Shown in pieces: positions 1-7,668 of a stretch of 38,206 nucleotides of DNA (the first letter of the stretch is position 1; the number at the start of each line of letters is the position of its first letter). Origin of the DNA: Methanobacteriota archaeon (lineage in GTDB: Archaea; Thermoplasmatota; Poseidoniia; Poseidoniales; Thalassarchaeaceae); contig PBMR01000011.1 in assembly GCA_002722735.1 (NCBI GenBank), positions 1-38,206 on the forward strand, read 5' to 3'. The notes under the pieces are model-generated. The model had not been told where the DNA came from and did not search any database. It saw only the letters and a list, made by a program, of their open reading frames with translations. A program made the translations under genes and the position numbers.

Positions 1-314
1 CAGAGGGCCTCACTAGGCAACCCACTGTGGTGCATACAACACATAGATACCGTCTGACTGCTATACCGCTCATACGCTACCGTCTGACCAGCATACGGGT
101 CAGAGGGGTCTCAGAGGGTACCCAATGTGAAGGGATACGAATATCTGTGCTATTCTGCGTTCTTCCGATCGGCCCATAACGCATATAGGGCCGCTGAAAT
201 CGACCCGAATCACAAAATCCCGGCTTCTCAATGGGTCCTTTGCCGTCTACTCTTGGCTCCTGAGTCAGATTAAACTGGTTAAAGTAGCAAATACTCAGCA
301 ATCCGTGATCCCCA
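1..314. other. Intergenic region without a supportable gene
   Basis: No reading frame here shows a recognisable domain, ribosome binding site or box A that would support a gene. A minus-strand open frame covers 77-406, but its first third overlaps the better supported membrane-protein gene at 315-647 and its sequence resembles no family I know. The first 120 bases hold short repeated words, listed separately. No tRNA cloverleaf or clear T-rich terminator is visible. The stretch could be the 3' flank of the eS1 operon or the edge of a gene lying outside the window. Confidence 0.4.
48..88. repeat. Short direct repeat, 11 bp, two copies
   Basis: TACCGTCTGAC occurs at 48-58 and again at 78-88, a 30-base period. 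Around it CAGAGGG occurs at 1-7, 101-107 and 112-118, and GCATAC at 32-37 and 91-96. The pattern resembles a degenerate two-unit tandem repeat. Function unknown. Confidence 0.45.
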
Positions 315-647
315 TCAACGAAATTCTCGACTGGGCGGGGGTTGTTTGGGGTCCGAATCACCACTAGGGAGCACCATTGCCAAACCACCGATTGCTGAGA
401 CGACAAACAGCAGGAGGGAGCCCAAGAAGTGCCTCACCATGCGAGACTTGACCCCCTCCAGCTCATCGCACAGCACGGGGTCGGATGGCTCAGAGGTATC
501 GAGGACAAGTAACCTATACTCAGCGTCACACTCGCGCTCGTGCTCTCGTACCGCATCGTCATGCTCCTGCATCATCTGTAGGGTGAAGGGGAACATCAGT
601 ATTGCTAGGACTACTATTGCGAAGCCGGATGCCCGATTACGATCCAT
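315..647 (-). CDS. Small two-span membrane protein, unknown function
   Basis: The protein has 110 residues with two hydrophobic segments, roughly residues 7-25 and 72-92. They are separated by a charged loop rich in Asp, Glu and Arg that contains two cysteines. The tail is proline-rich and polar. It starts 12 bases after the stop of the methylthioadenosine phosphorylase gene on the same strand, so it is probably the last gene of the eS1 operon. I do not recognise a family. The loop cysteines could form a disulfide if that loop faces outward. The gene is supported by its hydrophobic pattern and its position rather than by homology. Confidence 0.6.
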   Translation of the reverse strand: MDRNRASGFAIVVLAILMFPFTLQMMQEHDDAVREHERECDAEYRLLVLDTSEPSDPVLCDELEGVKSRMVRHFLGSLLLFVVSAIGGLAMVLPSGDSDPKQPPPSREFR

Positions 648-659
648 GAGAATCCCTCA

Positions 660-1424
660 CTAGGTGCCCAGCAGGGACAGAAGGCACTCTGTCACGTGCA
701 GCCTCATGGTGGAGGCAATGGCTTCGACGGAGTGGTGGTCAATTTGCGCAGAAGGATCTCCGGGTTCTCGACCAGCGGCCCAGTTAGATGAGCAGACAAG
801 AGAGACGTGTGGGGTGCCGGTCTCGGAAAGCAGTCGCGACTCTGGGCCGAGGGTCATGCCCACTGCATGCGCCCCGAGTCGTTCGAGAGCGTCGATCTCA
901 GCGATGCTTTCGAACTGCGGACCCACGCACTGAGCCACAACCACTCCTGACGGTGCAGATCCCTGAGTCGTTTCCAGAGAGGTGCAGCAGATGGTCATTG
1001 CAGATGCGTCAAAGGGAGAGGTTCTGTCTGTGTGGACGGCGTTGTCGTCATGGAATGTCCAGGGACGCAAAGCGAGGTCGAGCACATCACTCGTGACGCC
1101 GACGGTGCCTGGAGGCAGGTCCTCGATCATTGATCCGACGGAATTTATGCTCATGACGAGGTCGGGCTTGCAACTAGACGCAGCATAGACGTTGGCCCTG
1201 TGCTCTATCTCGTGTGGCGGGGCCCTGATGGCTTCCTCGGATTGATGCCTGTCGATGACGAGGACCTCACCAACAGTGAAGGAGACCAGAGAGGCCTGGA
1301 CCGGACCCCATTCTGAGTGGATCAACAGGTTGGACGTTGTGGAGTCGCCTAAGGCAGAGAGTTCATCGGCGAGGATGCTCATCCCGGTGCCGCACAGCAC
1401 CGCGACGCGGGGCAATGCCATCAC
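660..1424 (-). CDS. mtnP: Purine nucleoside / 5'-methylthioadenosine phosphorylase family protein
   Basis: This 254-residue protein of the PNP/MTAP family would cleave the glycosidic bond of methylthioadenosine or a related purine nucleoside with phosphate, in purine and methionine salvage. Visible family marks are an N-terminal glycine turn (CGTGMS) for phosphate, DRHQ followed by PPHEIEHRANVYA (family form PPHEINYRANIWA), VGSMIEDLPPG, the purine-site GPQFES (family GPRFET), GMTLGPE, and SSNWAAG near the base-binding region. The start codon overlaps the eS1 stop by four bases, so the two are probably co-translated. The substrate (methylthioadenosine, methylthioinosine or a simple purine nucleoside) cannot be settled by eye. 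The N-terminal motif is more divergent than usual, but the order and spacing of all later motifs fit. Confidence 0.85.
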   Translation of the reverse strand: MMALPRVAVLCGTGMSILADELSALGDSTTSNLLIHSEWGPVQASLVSFTVGEVLVIDRHQSEEAIRAPPHEIEHRANVYAASSCKPDLVMSINSVGSMIEDLPPGTVGVTSDVLDLALRPWTFHDDNAVHTDRTSPFDASAMTICCTSLETTQGSAPSGVVVAQCVGPQFESIAEIDALERLGAHAVGMTLGPESRLLSETGTPHVSLVCSSNWAAGREPGDPSAQIDHHSVEAIASTMRLHVTECLLSLLGT

Positions 1425-2449
1425 TCCGATAGACGGGCGACGAGGTCGGCCTTCTTCCCTGAGACCGGTTTACCGGCCTCCTTGAGCATTGCCTTGAGCT
1501 CGGGGACTGTTAATGACTCGTGTATCCTGTCCACTATCTCCTGTTTCGTGCCGTTGGGGTCCAGTCCCCTGGACTTGGCGATAGACACGATTTCGGACTT
1601 GAGCTTCTTGGAAATCCCTGCGAGACTGGCATCCTCGTCGGCGGATCGAACTTCGGCCATCTCGGTCTGTGCCTCCACCCCAATTACGGGTGCTGTTTCT
1701 TCCGATACTTCGTCGATCACCGCTTCGGTTAGTTCATCCGGAACCTCGATTGCTTCATCAAAGAAATCTTCCTCAGTTTCTGCTGAGGCTTTCTGGGCCT
1801 TCTCAGCCCCTATGACCTCGTCTAGCGTTGGACCATCATCGATTACGACGCCAGACTGAATCAACTGGCTGCGACGGAAGAAGATGGCTCTAACAGGGTG
1901 AATCTTGGAGACGGCCTTCCTAACCTCCTCCTCTAGGGAGCCGTCTAACAGGGCCTTCTGGACGTTGATCCACGTTGACCTAGCACAGAACTTGATGACC
2001 TCGTTCCTCGCTATGGTTCGGGATTCCTGCTTCTGGCTGCCCCTGATGCGATGGCGGGTGACGATGAATGGCTTGAGTCGGATGAAGAATCCGTCTTCCG
2101 TGACCAGATCGATGGTGTCGTCAATCTTCCCACGTTCACGGCGAATCTGGCGCCTCACGTGATCCTTCAAGACATCATGGCCGACGAACTCAGTTAGGGC
2201 ATCGCTGCCTATGACATCGGTGACCCTGAATCGAATCTTGACGTGCATCTTGGTGAAATCGCCATCAAGCTCATTCTGCATGACCTCGTAATGACGACCG
2301 AGCACCATGCTCTCATCCTCGGCAATAGTCTCCCCTATGACCTTGTACGACCAAGGGTTCCTAGGGGCCCGGATGGAATACCAGCGCTTTGCCTTCCACT
2401 TGTCCTTCTGCCTACGAGCAGCCGCTCTAGCCGATGCGCCTTTGGCCAT
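1421..2449 (-). CDS. rps3ae: 30S ribosomal protein eS1 (S3Ae) with C-terminal tandem SAP extension
   Basis: The protein has 342 residues. The first 210 or so are ribosomal protein eS1: a basic start with KDKWKAKRWY, then the RAPRNPW and KIRFRVTDV regions and the closing KIHPVRAIFFRRSQL. Archaeal eS1 usually ends near there. This protein continues with an acidic linker (about 215-278) and two SAP-like helix-turn-helix units at about 282-309 and 313-342, a fold that usually binds nucleic acid. I chose the ATG at 2449 because AAGGAG lies a few bases upstream and the protein then begins MAKGASARA. A longer frame to 2503 adds residues that do not look like eS1. It is the first gene of the operon with the phosphorylase and small membrane protein. 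A box A lies about 60 bases upstream. Confidence 0.93.
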   Translation of the reverse strand: MAKGASARAAARRQKDKWKAKRWYSIRAPRNPWSYKVIGETIAEDESMVLGRHYEVMQNELDGDFTKMHVKIRFRVTDVIGSDALTEFVGHDVLKDHVRRQIRRERGKIDDTIDLVTEDGFFIRLKPFIVTRHRIRGSQKQESRTIARNEVIKFCARSTWINVQKALLDGSLEEEVRKAVSKIHPVRAIFFRRSQLIQSGVVIDDGPTLDEVIGAEKAQKASAETEEDFFDEAIEVPDELTEAVIDEVSEETAPVIGVEAQTEMAEVRSADEDASLAGISKKLKSEIVSIAKSRGLDPNGTKQEIVDRIHESLTVPELKAMLKEAGKPVSGKKADLVARLSE

Positions 2450-2505
2450 AGAAACGACTCCTTCCTCGGGGGCTGCCCCGTTCGCGGGCCGTCCGAACCG
2501 CAACC

Positions 2506-2517
2506 AGTATTTGAACA
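2506..2517 (-). promoter_or_regulatory. Box A (TATA-like) promoter of the eS1 operon
   Basis: Read on the minus strand this is TGTTCAAATACT, an AT-rich block in GC-richer surroundings. Transcription would start near 2485, giving a leader of about 35 bases that holds the AAGGAG ribosome binding site. Predicted from spacing only. Confidence 0.5.
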
Positions 2518-2529
2518 GGACGCCACGGA

Positions 2530-2552
2530 CCCTGTTGAGTCCCTCAACGGGG
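2530..2552. promoter_or_regulatory. Palindrome between divergent box A elements, possible operator
   Basis: GTTGAG-TCC-CTCAAC is a perfect inverted repeat. It extends outward through a T-G pair and three C-G pairs to a ten-pair stem. It lies between the eS1 box A (2506-2517) and the box A of the gene starting at 2584. A regulator bound here could touch both promoters. Confidence 0.5.
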
Positions 2553-2553
2553 G

Positions 2554-2562
2554 TTTGAATAC
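2554..2562 (+). promoter_or_regulatory. Box A promoter of the 2584 gene, leaderless spacing
   Basis: TTTGAATAC is centred about 26 bases before the ATG at 2584. That spacing places the transcription start at or next to the start codon, the leaderless arrangement common in archaea. Confidence 0.5.
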
Positions 2563-2583
2563 GAGACTACAACGTGGGGAGCC

Positions 2584-3012
2584 ATGGGGCTGCACGGAGG
2601 TTCGTGGAGGATTCACTCGAGTGCCGTTGACGATATCAATCTGATCACAGAAGCGCTAACCTGGCTATCTGGTGTTGATTCGGTGATAGAAGTCGAGAAG
2701 GGAAAGTCTGCCCTCGGAGCCCCCCAGATCACCCTGATTGCCCGCCTTTCGAAGAAAGGGGCTCTGAAGTCGCTAGGGATGCTCAGCGTGGAATCCCTAG
2801 AGAATCTGCTCGAAGAAGGCTTGGACAGACGAATCGATGATGAGAAGGTTCTGCACATCAGAATCAGCATCCCTGATTTGGTGGGTGGTGAGGCTGTGCT
2901 ATGCGATAGTAGCGATGGCCCGATAGCCAAGGGGAGATTCAAACTTGAAGCCTACCCAGGAGACGACATCGTTGCCCTAGCAACTCGCATGGTTTCAGAA
3001 CTAATAGGCTGA
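2584..3012 (+). CDS. PF01877-type RNA-binding protein (exosome-linked family)
   Basis: The protein has 142 residues and matches the small archaeal RNA-binding family PF01877 (formerly DUF54), whose genes often travel with exosome or ribosomal genes. It shows the family pattern: an N-terminal strand with a histidine, a helix (EALTWLSG), then GAPQITLIARLSKKGALK, a leucine-rich helix, the strand VLHIRISI, and the closing block GRFKLEAYPGDD. The expected length is about 130-145 residues, so it is complete. It is transcribed away from the eS1 operon from its own promoter, probably leaderless. RNA binding is inferred from the family; no partner is visible nearby except the ribosomal gene on the other side of the promoter region. 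Confidence 0.8.
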   Translation: MGLHGGSWRIHSSAVDDINLITEALTWLSGVDSVIEVEKGKSALGAPQITLIARLSKKGALKSLGMLSVESLENLLEEGLDRRIDDEKVLHIRISIPDLVGGEAVLCDSSDGPIAKGRFKLEAYPGDDIVALATRMVSELIG

Positions 3013-3068
3013 CCAGAACATCTACCAAGCGTTCTTATGCTCATGGCCAATCCATTGACCTAGATAGA

Positions 3069-3341
3069 ATGACTTACGTTGTCACCAGTGCATGCGATGG
3101 GAGCAAGTACCAAGATTGCGTTGCTGTTTGCCCCGTTGAGGCATTCAAAGAGGCCGAAACATACCTGGTGATTGACCCTGACTTGTGCATTGACTGCGCT
3201 GCTTGCGTACCAGAGTGCCCGGCCGATGCCATCTACGCTGACACTGACATTCCCGACTCGGAGATAGAATGGCTGGACAGGAACAAGGACGAGGCGTCCG
3301 ACCTACCTCTGGCAGAGGGCGACTCTCCCGTCCTGGCCTGA
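3069..3341 (+). CDS. 7Fe-type ferredoxin (one [3Fe-4S], one [4Fe-4S])
   Basis: This 90-residue soluble electron carrier is of the FdxA type. Cysteines are at 9, 17, 21, 40, 43, 46 and 50. In the family, C9, C17 and C50 hold the [3Fe-4S] cluster and C21, C40, C43 and C46 the [4Fe-4S] cluster. Residue 12, often a fourth cysteine of the first motif, is serine, which fits a three-iron first cluster. The family block VIDPDLCIDCAACVPECPA is intact. A short acidic tail follows. The gene lies 56 bases after the RNA-binding protein gene and 67 before pdxS, with no evident link between them. It could serve any ferredoxin-dependent oxidoreductase of the cell. Confidence 0.93.
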   Translation: MTYVVTSACDGSKYQDCVAVCPVEAFKEAETYLVIDPDLCIDCAACVPECPADAIYADTDIPDSEIEWLDRNKDEASDLPLAEGDSPVLA

Positions 3342-3408
3342 TCCTTGAGCTCCTCAGCAGACCTTATCGATGAAATAGGTTCATCAATGCATACCCGGGG
3401 GGAGTAAT

Positions 3409-4398
3409 GTGTCCAATAGAGTTGATCTGGAGAGTCTGCGTTATGGAACTGAGCTGTTGAAGCGTGGATTCGCAAAGATGCAGCAGGGCGGTGTCATCAT
3501 GGATGTCGTGACTCCCGAACAAGCCCACATCGCAGAGGATGCAGGGGCTGTCTCGGTGATGGCCCTCGAGAGGGTTCCTGCAGACATCAGAACATCAGGG
3601 GGGGTCGCCCGGATGAGTCACCCCAGCCTCATCAGGGAGATCATTGACACTACCAGTATCCCGGTTATGGCCAAGGCCAGAATCGGTCATGATGAGGAGG
3701 CCCGTGTCTTGGAGGCCCTTGGAGTGGACATGATAGATGAGTCGGAGGTACTGACTCCTGCAGACCCCTTCTTCCACATCGCCAAGCAGAAATTCACCAT
3801 CCCTTTCGTGTGCGGTTGCACGAGCCTCGGTGAGGCTGTTAGGAGGATTGCTGAGGGTGCGGCGATGATTCGCACCAAGGGAGAGGCCGGGACTGGCAAT
3901 GTGGTTAGCGCTGTGAAGCATGCTCGCTTGCTGAACGCAGAAATCGAGTCTGCGAGAGTCAGTGATGCAGAATCGAGGGAGCGGATGGTTGACACCATCA
4001 TGAGTGGTTTTCACAGACTTGAGGCTACTTCCGAACTTGGAATCTCACTACTGAACACACCATTCGGTGACGTTGGCTCCCTCAGGGACGAGGTCTCCTC
4101 AGTATTCGAGGACGTCATCGACCAGAACAGGCTTCCCGTAGTCACATTCTCTGCAGGAGGAATAGCGACTCCGGCCGATGCAGCTCTCATGATGCAGCAT
4201 GGAATGGACGGAATTTTCGTTGGCTCGGGTATTTTCAAGAGTTCTGATCCAACTCGGACCGCTGAGGCCATTGTTCTCGCAACACACCACTACGATGAAC
4301 CAGAGGTAGTTGCCGAGGCTAGTTCAATGGTCGGGGAAGCTATGGCGGGCCTTGAGATAGAGTCCCTGGAGCTGCGTCTCGATGAGCGCGGCTGGTGA
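3409..4398 (+). CDS. pdxS: Pyridoxal 5'-phosphate synthase lyase subunit PdxS
   Basis: PdxS condenses ribose 5-phosphate, glyceraldehyde 3-phosphate and ammonia into pyridoxal 5'-phosphate, forming a (beta/alpha)8 barrel in a dodecamer. The 329-residue protein is close to the usual length of about 295-335. Conserved blocks are easy to read: [43 protein letters not shown] (the Schiff-base lysine region), [25 protein letters not shown], and the glycine-rich phosphate loops [16 protein letters not shown] and [16 protein letters not shown]. The start is GTG at 3409, preceded by a purine-rich GGGGGGAG ribosome binding site; no in-frame ATG fits better. The glutaminase partner pdxT is not in the window. 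Transcription converges on the coiled-coil gene at 4400. Confidence 0.97.
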   Translation: MSNRVDLESLRYGTELLKRGFAKMQQGGVIMDVVTPEQAHIAEDAGAVSVMALERVPADIRTSGGVARMSHPSLIREIIDTTSIPVMAKARIGHDEEARVLEALGVDMIDESEVLTPADPFFHIAKQKFTIPFVCGCTSLGEAVRRIAEGAAMIRTKGEAGTGNVVSAVKHARLLNAEIESARVSDAESRERMVDTIMSGFHRLEATSELGISLLNTPFGDVGSLRDEVSSVFEDVIDQNRLPVVTFSAGGIATPADAALMMQHGMDGIFVGSGIFKSSDPTRTAEAIVLATHHYDEPEVVAEASSMVGEAMAGLEIESLELRLDERGW

Positions 4399-4399
4399 T

Positions 4400-5383
4400 T
4401 TAACCCCGCTTTCCCCTAGTTGTACGCAAGCGCCGTGCCGATCGCTTTCCCCTTTGATGGTCCACCTCAGCGTCCTCGGATTCAGCGACGGTTCCTCCGA
4501 AGGTGATGGAACCACTTTCCATGAGTTCCTGAGAAAGTGAGTCTACCAGCGCCTCGTCCTGATCGGGAGTCTTGAGTGCGTTTCTGACGGATTGGTTGTG
4601 GTCACGGACAAGCCTCTTCGCCTCCTCTAGTTGAGACTTGATCTCGTCACGAATCTCATTGACCTTAGCAAGCATTTCGACGATGGTGGCGTGAGTCTCA
4701 TCTGCCTTCTCCCTCTCGCTTAGGAAGGCTGCGTGAAGACGGTCGCCCTCCCCCTTCAGGAAGTCCCGCTCCTCGAACATAGGTTTGATCTCCGACCAAA
4801 TGCTGTCCGCAAGCTTGTTCTGGTCAATCATCAGTTGGTGCTCGTTATCCGCTTCGGCTTTGAGGCGTTGAATCGACTCTTCCATGGCCCCTAGGTCAAC
4901 GGTGATTATCTGATGCTCCTCAACAGCAGGCAGGAGTTCGTCCCTCTTGGATATCAATGAGCGCAGTTGCTTGATCAAATCGTTCTCCTTCTCCAGAGAG
5001 AGACGGCCGTCAGTCATGATTTGGTTTTCGATCCTGTCAATCTCGCTAACTGTCTCTGAGAGCTGAATGACCACTGACTTGCTACGGCCATCGCCCCGCC
5101 GTCCCCGTTTCCTCGAGATTAGTTCTTTGAAGTGCTTCTGTAACTCGTCGCGGCGCGCCTGATGCACCTTGGCTTGCGAGCGTACCTCCTTCTGCTCGTC
5201 CAGTTGCATCTTGATCTTATCCCTCAACTCAGAACCCTGCTGTTGAATGGAGTTCCTTGAGTCAACAGCCCTCCGAGCGGCCTCGTTGTGCTTGTCCCGC
5301 TGAACTCTCATCCTCCTTAACTTGGCCTCCATGGCATGGAGGCGATTACTGAGGTCATTACTGAGGGAGTCATCCGCCTCCAT
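4400..5383 (-). CDS. COG1340-type archaeal coiled-coil protein (paralogue 1)
   Basis: The protein has 327 residues, almost entirely helical and charged, with long heptad-like stretches and no membrane segment. Residues 115-150 carry the COG1340-like signature: an Ile-Glu helix, a Thr, then LSLEKENDLIKQL and a further leucine-rich helix. The last 30 residues are acidic then strongly basic (GKRSARRLRTTRGKRG). The same central signature occurs in the three coiled-coil proteins at 9343-12075, so these are probably paralogues. A box A at 5403-5412 about 25 bases before the ATG gives this gene its own promoter, although it also follows the 5418-7007 gene. The molecular role of COG1340 proteins is unknown; a scaffold or filament role is only a guess. 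Confidence 0.75.
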   Translation of the reverse strand: MEADDSLSNDLSNRLHAMEAKLRRMRVQRDKHNEAARRAVDSRNSIQQQGSELRDKIKMQLDEQKEVRSQAKVHQARRDELQKHFKELISRKRGRRGDGRSKSVVIQLSETVSEIDRIENQIMTDGRLSLEKENDLIKQLRSLISKRDELLPAVEEHQIITVDLGAMEESIQRLKAEADNEHQLMIDQNKLADSIWSEIKPMFEERDFLKGEGDRLHAAFLSEREKADETHATIVEMLAKVNEIRDEIKSQLEEAKRLVRDHNQSVRNALKTPDQDEALVDSLSQELMESGSITFGGTVAESEDAEVDHQRGKRSARRLRTTRGKRG

Positions 5384-5402
5384 GGGGTCGCGAGGCGCGG
5401 TT

Positions 5403-5412
5403 CCTTATTGAA
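5403..5412 (-). promoter_or_regulatory. Box A promoter of the 5383 gene, leaderless spacing
   Basis: On the minus strand this reads CAATAAGG preceded by TT. The centre is about 25 bases before the ATG at 5383, so the transcript would begin at the start codon. Confidence 0.45.
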
Positions 5413-5417
5413 CCGAA

Positions 5418-7007
5418 CTAAAGACCGAGGAGAGAGGCTAGGAATGGTACTAGTGGGGAAAATACAGCAAGAGCGGCTCCGAGCATGAACAGTGCGCCGG
5501 TGGTCATTCGCAGTCTAGTGAACAAGTCAGACTTGACCTGAGCAGTTAGAACCTTCCCGGAAATCAAGTTCCCGGAGGAGTCCTCAAGCCTGACTGTCAC
5601 CGTTGTCTCGCCCATGGAGGAAGGAATAAGGCTCTGCCAGACAATTCTTGATGACAACATGGCACCTGTGAGCAACTCGAACAAGGGCTTTTCTCGTAGG
5701 GACGATCCATCACCCTGTGGGTCGGCATGAAGGCGGTACACGCATTCGTTAGGGCGGAAGTCCGGCGTTTGCACCCTCAGAATCAGGTCTTGGCTTTCAT
5801 CGGTCTGATTGAGGACGAAGGCAAATAGGTTGGCATGACCAAGAGTGAGATTCTCCATGTCCACATCGAACCAAACTCCAGGAGACGGGTTTTCGAGGTG
5901 CATTCTCAACCGATCGTGCAACCTGAAGAATGGGGCACAACGCTGGCGTGCGTGCATCAGTAGTCTGTCAAGAGTCTCTTCGCCTAGATCTGGGTGGTTG
6001 ATTATCTGATCGATGGTCTTTGGGTCTATTACCGATTCCAAGGCAAAGTGGAACTCTTCTTCGTCGATCAACCCTGACCGAAACATGTGAAGAAGTTGGA
6101 GAAGGTACTCCTGAAAATCCGATAATAGGCCACCGCTGCGCAAATCGTCTGAAAATGAAGATACGTACTTCGAAACACGAACAGATAGGAGAGGGTCGAC
6201 ATGCGCCCTGATGACGTCACTGAAAGGCTTGTTGAGAAGTGCGGGGTGGATGGGGGGGGAGAATGCGTCCAACAGGCCCCATGGTTTCACGGTATTGAAC
6301 CGTGGCCGATTGGAGACCATGTACACGCTATGACCGGAGAGAAGGGTGCCCGTGGACAGGGCAATCAGAACCGGTACGCCACTGGTGCCACTAGGGAAGT
6401 TCAATGCCAGACCAAGAAAGATGGTGGCGAGCACCATCAGGGTTGTTGTTAGGTTCAGCTGTCGGGATACGCCATTGATGACCGCCCACATTTCAGTATA
6501 ACCGTGAACGCTTCGGAAAGTCATGCCAGCATTAGTTATCTCATCAGTTTCCAACTGAAATATCCGCTGCGTTATCCAAAGAAGGTAGTGCAGTATGAAG
6601 AGCAGGACCAGGTCGGCAACCATGATTGCAAGAGAGAGCGCGTAGATTGCAGTGGATAATCTGAGGTCGAAGAACAAGCCCGAGATGCTTCCTGTCCACC
6701 ACCCGGGGTCAGAACCGCGATAAGACTGGGCTAGTCCAAAGAGGACGACTACTATGATTGGCAAGAACAAAATCAGCCTGACACCGCCACTGATCAGGAA
6801 GTCGTCTATCCCCTTCAAAGCAAGCTCCCGGGCCTTCAGGGATTCTTTCTCCTGGCTAATGAGTATCGCTGGGGCTTCTGATTCCTTCAGGGATCGGAGA
6901 TCGGGTGCGGGTGGTGCCTCCGAAGCGAGTACATCCATCATGGAGTCGGTGTCCTCGTTTTCTCGAAGCGAAGTCCCGAGGTTTTCCTTCTCATCCATCT
7001 GGTTCAA
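5418..7007 (-). CDS. Multi-span membrane protein with large cytosolic or external middle domain, unknown family
   Basis: The protein has 529 residues. An acidic N-terminal tail (1-60) precedes hydrophobic segments at about 76-95, 118-147, 187-203 and 209-230. A soluble region of about 260 residues follows, and a final membrane segment lies at about 503-527. The soluble part has a helical first half (240-350), with IDEEEFHFALESV and an HPDLGEETLDRLL stretch. Its second half is beta-rich and may form an immunoglobulin-like or C2-like domain (370-490). I do not recognise the family. The start overlaps the DtxR gene by four bases, so the two are co-translated. A metal-linked envelope role is possible only by association. 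Confidence 0.75.
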   Translation of the reverse strand: MNQMDEKENLGTSLRENEDTDSMMDVLASEAPPAPDLRSLKESEAPAILISQEKESLKARELALKGIDDFLISGGVRLILFLPIIVVVLFGLAQSYRGSDPGWWTGSISGLFFDLRLSTAIYALSLAIMVADLVLLFILHYLLWITQRIFQLETDEITNAGMTFRSVHGYTEMWAVINGVSRQLNLTTTLMVLATIFLGLALNFPSGTSGVPVLIALSTGTLLSGHSVYMVSNRPRFNTVKPWGLLDAFSPPIHPALLNKPFSDVIRAHVDPLLSVRVSKYVSSFSDDLRSGGLLSDFQEYLLQLLHMFRSGLIDEEEFHFALESVIDPKTIDQIINHPDLGEETLDRLLMHARQRCAPFFRLHDRLRMHLENPSPGVWFDVDMENLTLGHANLFAFVLNQTDESQDLILRVQTPDFRPNECVYRLHADPQGDGSSLREKPLFELLTGAMLSSRIVWQSLIPSSMGETTVTVRLEDSSGNLISGKVLTAQVKSDLFTRLRMTTGALFMLGAALAVFSPLVPFLASLLGL

Positions 7008-7666
7008 CCACCAACATCACCGTTAAGTCTAGCGAGTATCCTCATGGACATTGACCTAGACACCTCTAGCGTCCTGCCGTCACATGTGAGCACGTCTCCG
7101 GAGTTAGTGATTGTGGAGCCAACCACCACCCCGGCGTCTCGAATTGTCACCTCCTCAACATCGCTAACAAGTATTAGTTCCACTGTCGCAATGGAGTCCT
7201 CGGGAAGTACCCCTATAGGCAGGAGGGTGCCCTTGCCGATGGCACTCACACGACGTTCGACAGCAGGGATGCGGGAGCCATCGGGAGCATTCTCTGGATA
7301 TCCTAGTAACCTGTCCAACACGGCCTCCAGATCATCATCGATGGCGTGTTCCAGCCTGCACGCAGCAGCGGAGATGTCCCCCGTATACCCTATCACTTCC
7401 AAGAGGAGAATCTGGAGTAAACCCTCCCTGCGCTTAATTCGGGCTGCGGACAGAAAGCCGGGTGGAGTGAGTCTGCAGCCTTTGTAAGGAATGTGAGTAA
7501 CCAAGCCTCTACTGGAGAGGCGATGAATCATCTCGGTGGCAGAGGCTGGGCTGATATCCATCAGATTAGCGAGTTGTGTTGTCCTGACTATGGCATCGGG
7601 AGTCTCTACGTGAACCTCGAAGATCCGCTTGATGTACATCTCCTCGATTTCACTCAAGTCTGACAT
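7004..7666 (-). CDS. DtxR/MntR-family metal-dependent transcriptional regulator
   Basis: This 220-residue repressor type senses Fe2+ or Mn2+. The N-terminal winged helix (about 5-70) contains the recognition region DISPASATEMIHRL. A dimerisation and metal domain follows (about 72-138) with RLEHAIDDDLEAVLDRLLG and the family GYPENAPDGSRIP. The tail (145-220) resembles the FeoA/SH3-like domain. Aligned with DtxR, the primary metal ligands are kept: M10, C103, E106 and H107. The three ancillary-site residues of DtxR (H79, E83, H98) are E81, Q85 and S99 here, so the second site is probably absent or altered. The methionine and cysteine favour iron-type over MntR-type coordination. The gene lies between two membrane-protein genes in one tight unit that it may control. 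Confidence 0.92.
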   Translation of the reverse strand: MSDLSEIEEMYIKRIFEVHVETPDAIVRTTQLANLMDISPASATEMIHRLSSRGLVTHIPYKGCRLTPPGFLSAARIKRREGLLQILLLEVIGYTGDISAAACRLEHAIDDDLEAVLDRLLGYPENAPDGSRIPAVERRVSAIGKGTLLPIGVLPEDSIATVELILVSDVEEVTIRDAGVVVGSTITNSGDVLTCDGRTLEVSRSMSMRILARLNGDVGG

Positions 7667-7668
7667 TT

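Noticed and set aside
77-406. Minus-strand open frame of 109 codons at the left edge
   Set aside because: It overlaps the better supported membrane-protein gene at 315-647 in another phase, has no promoter or ribosome binding site that I can see, and resembles no known family.
2450-2503. Upstream extension of eS1 by 18 residues
   Set aside because: AAGGAG sits just before the ATG at 2449, and the extra residues do not resemble eS1.
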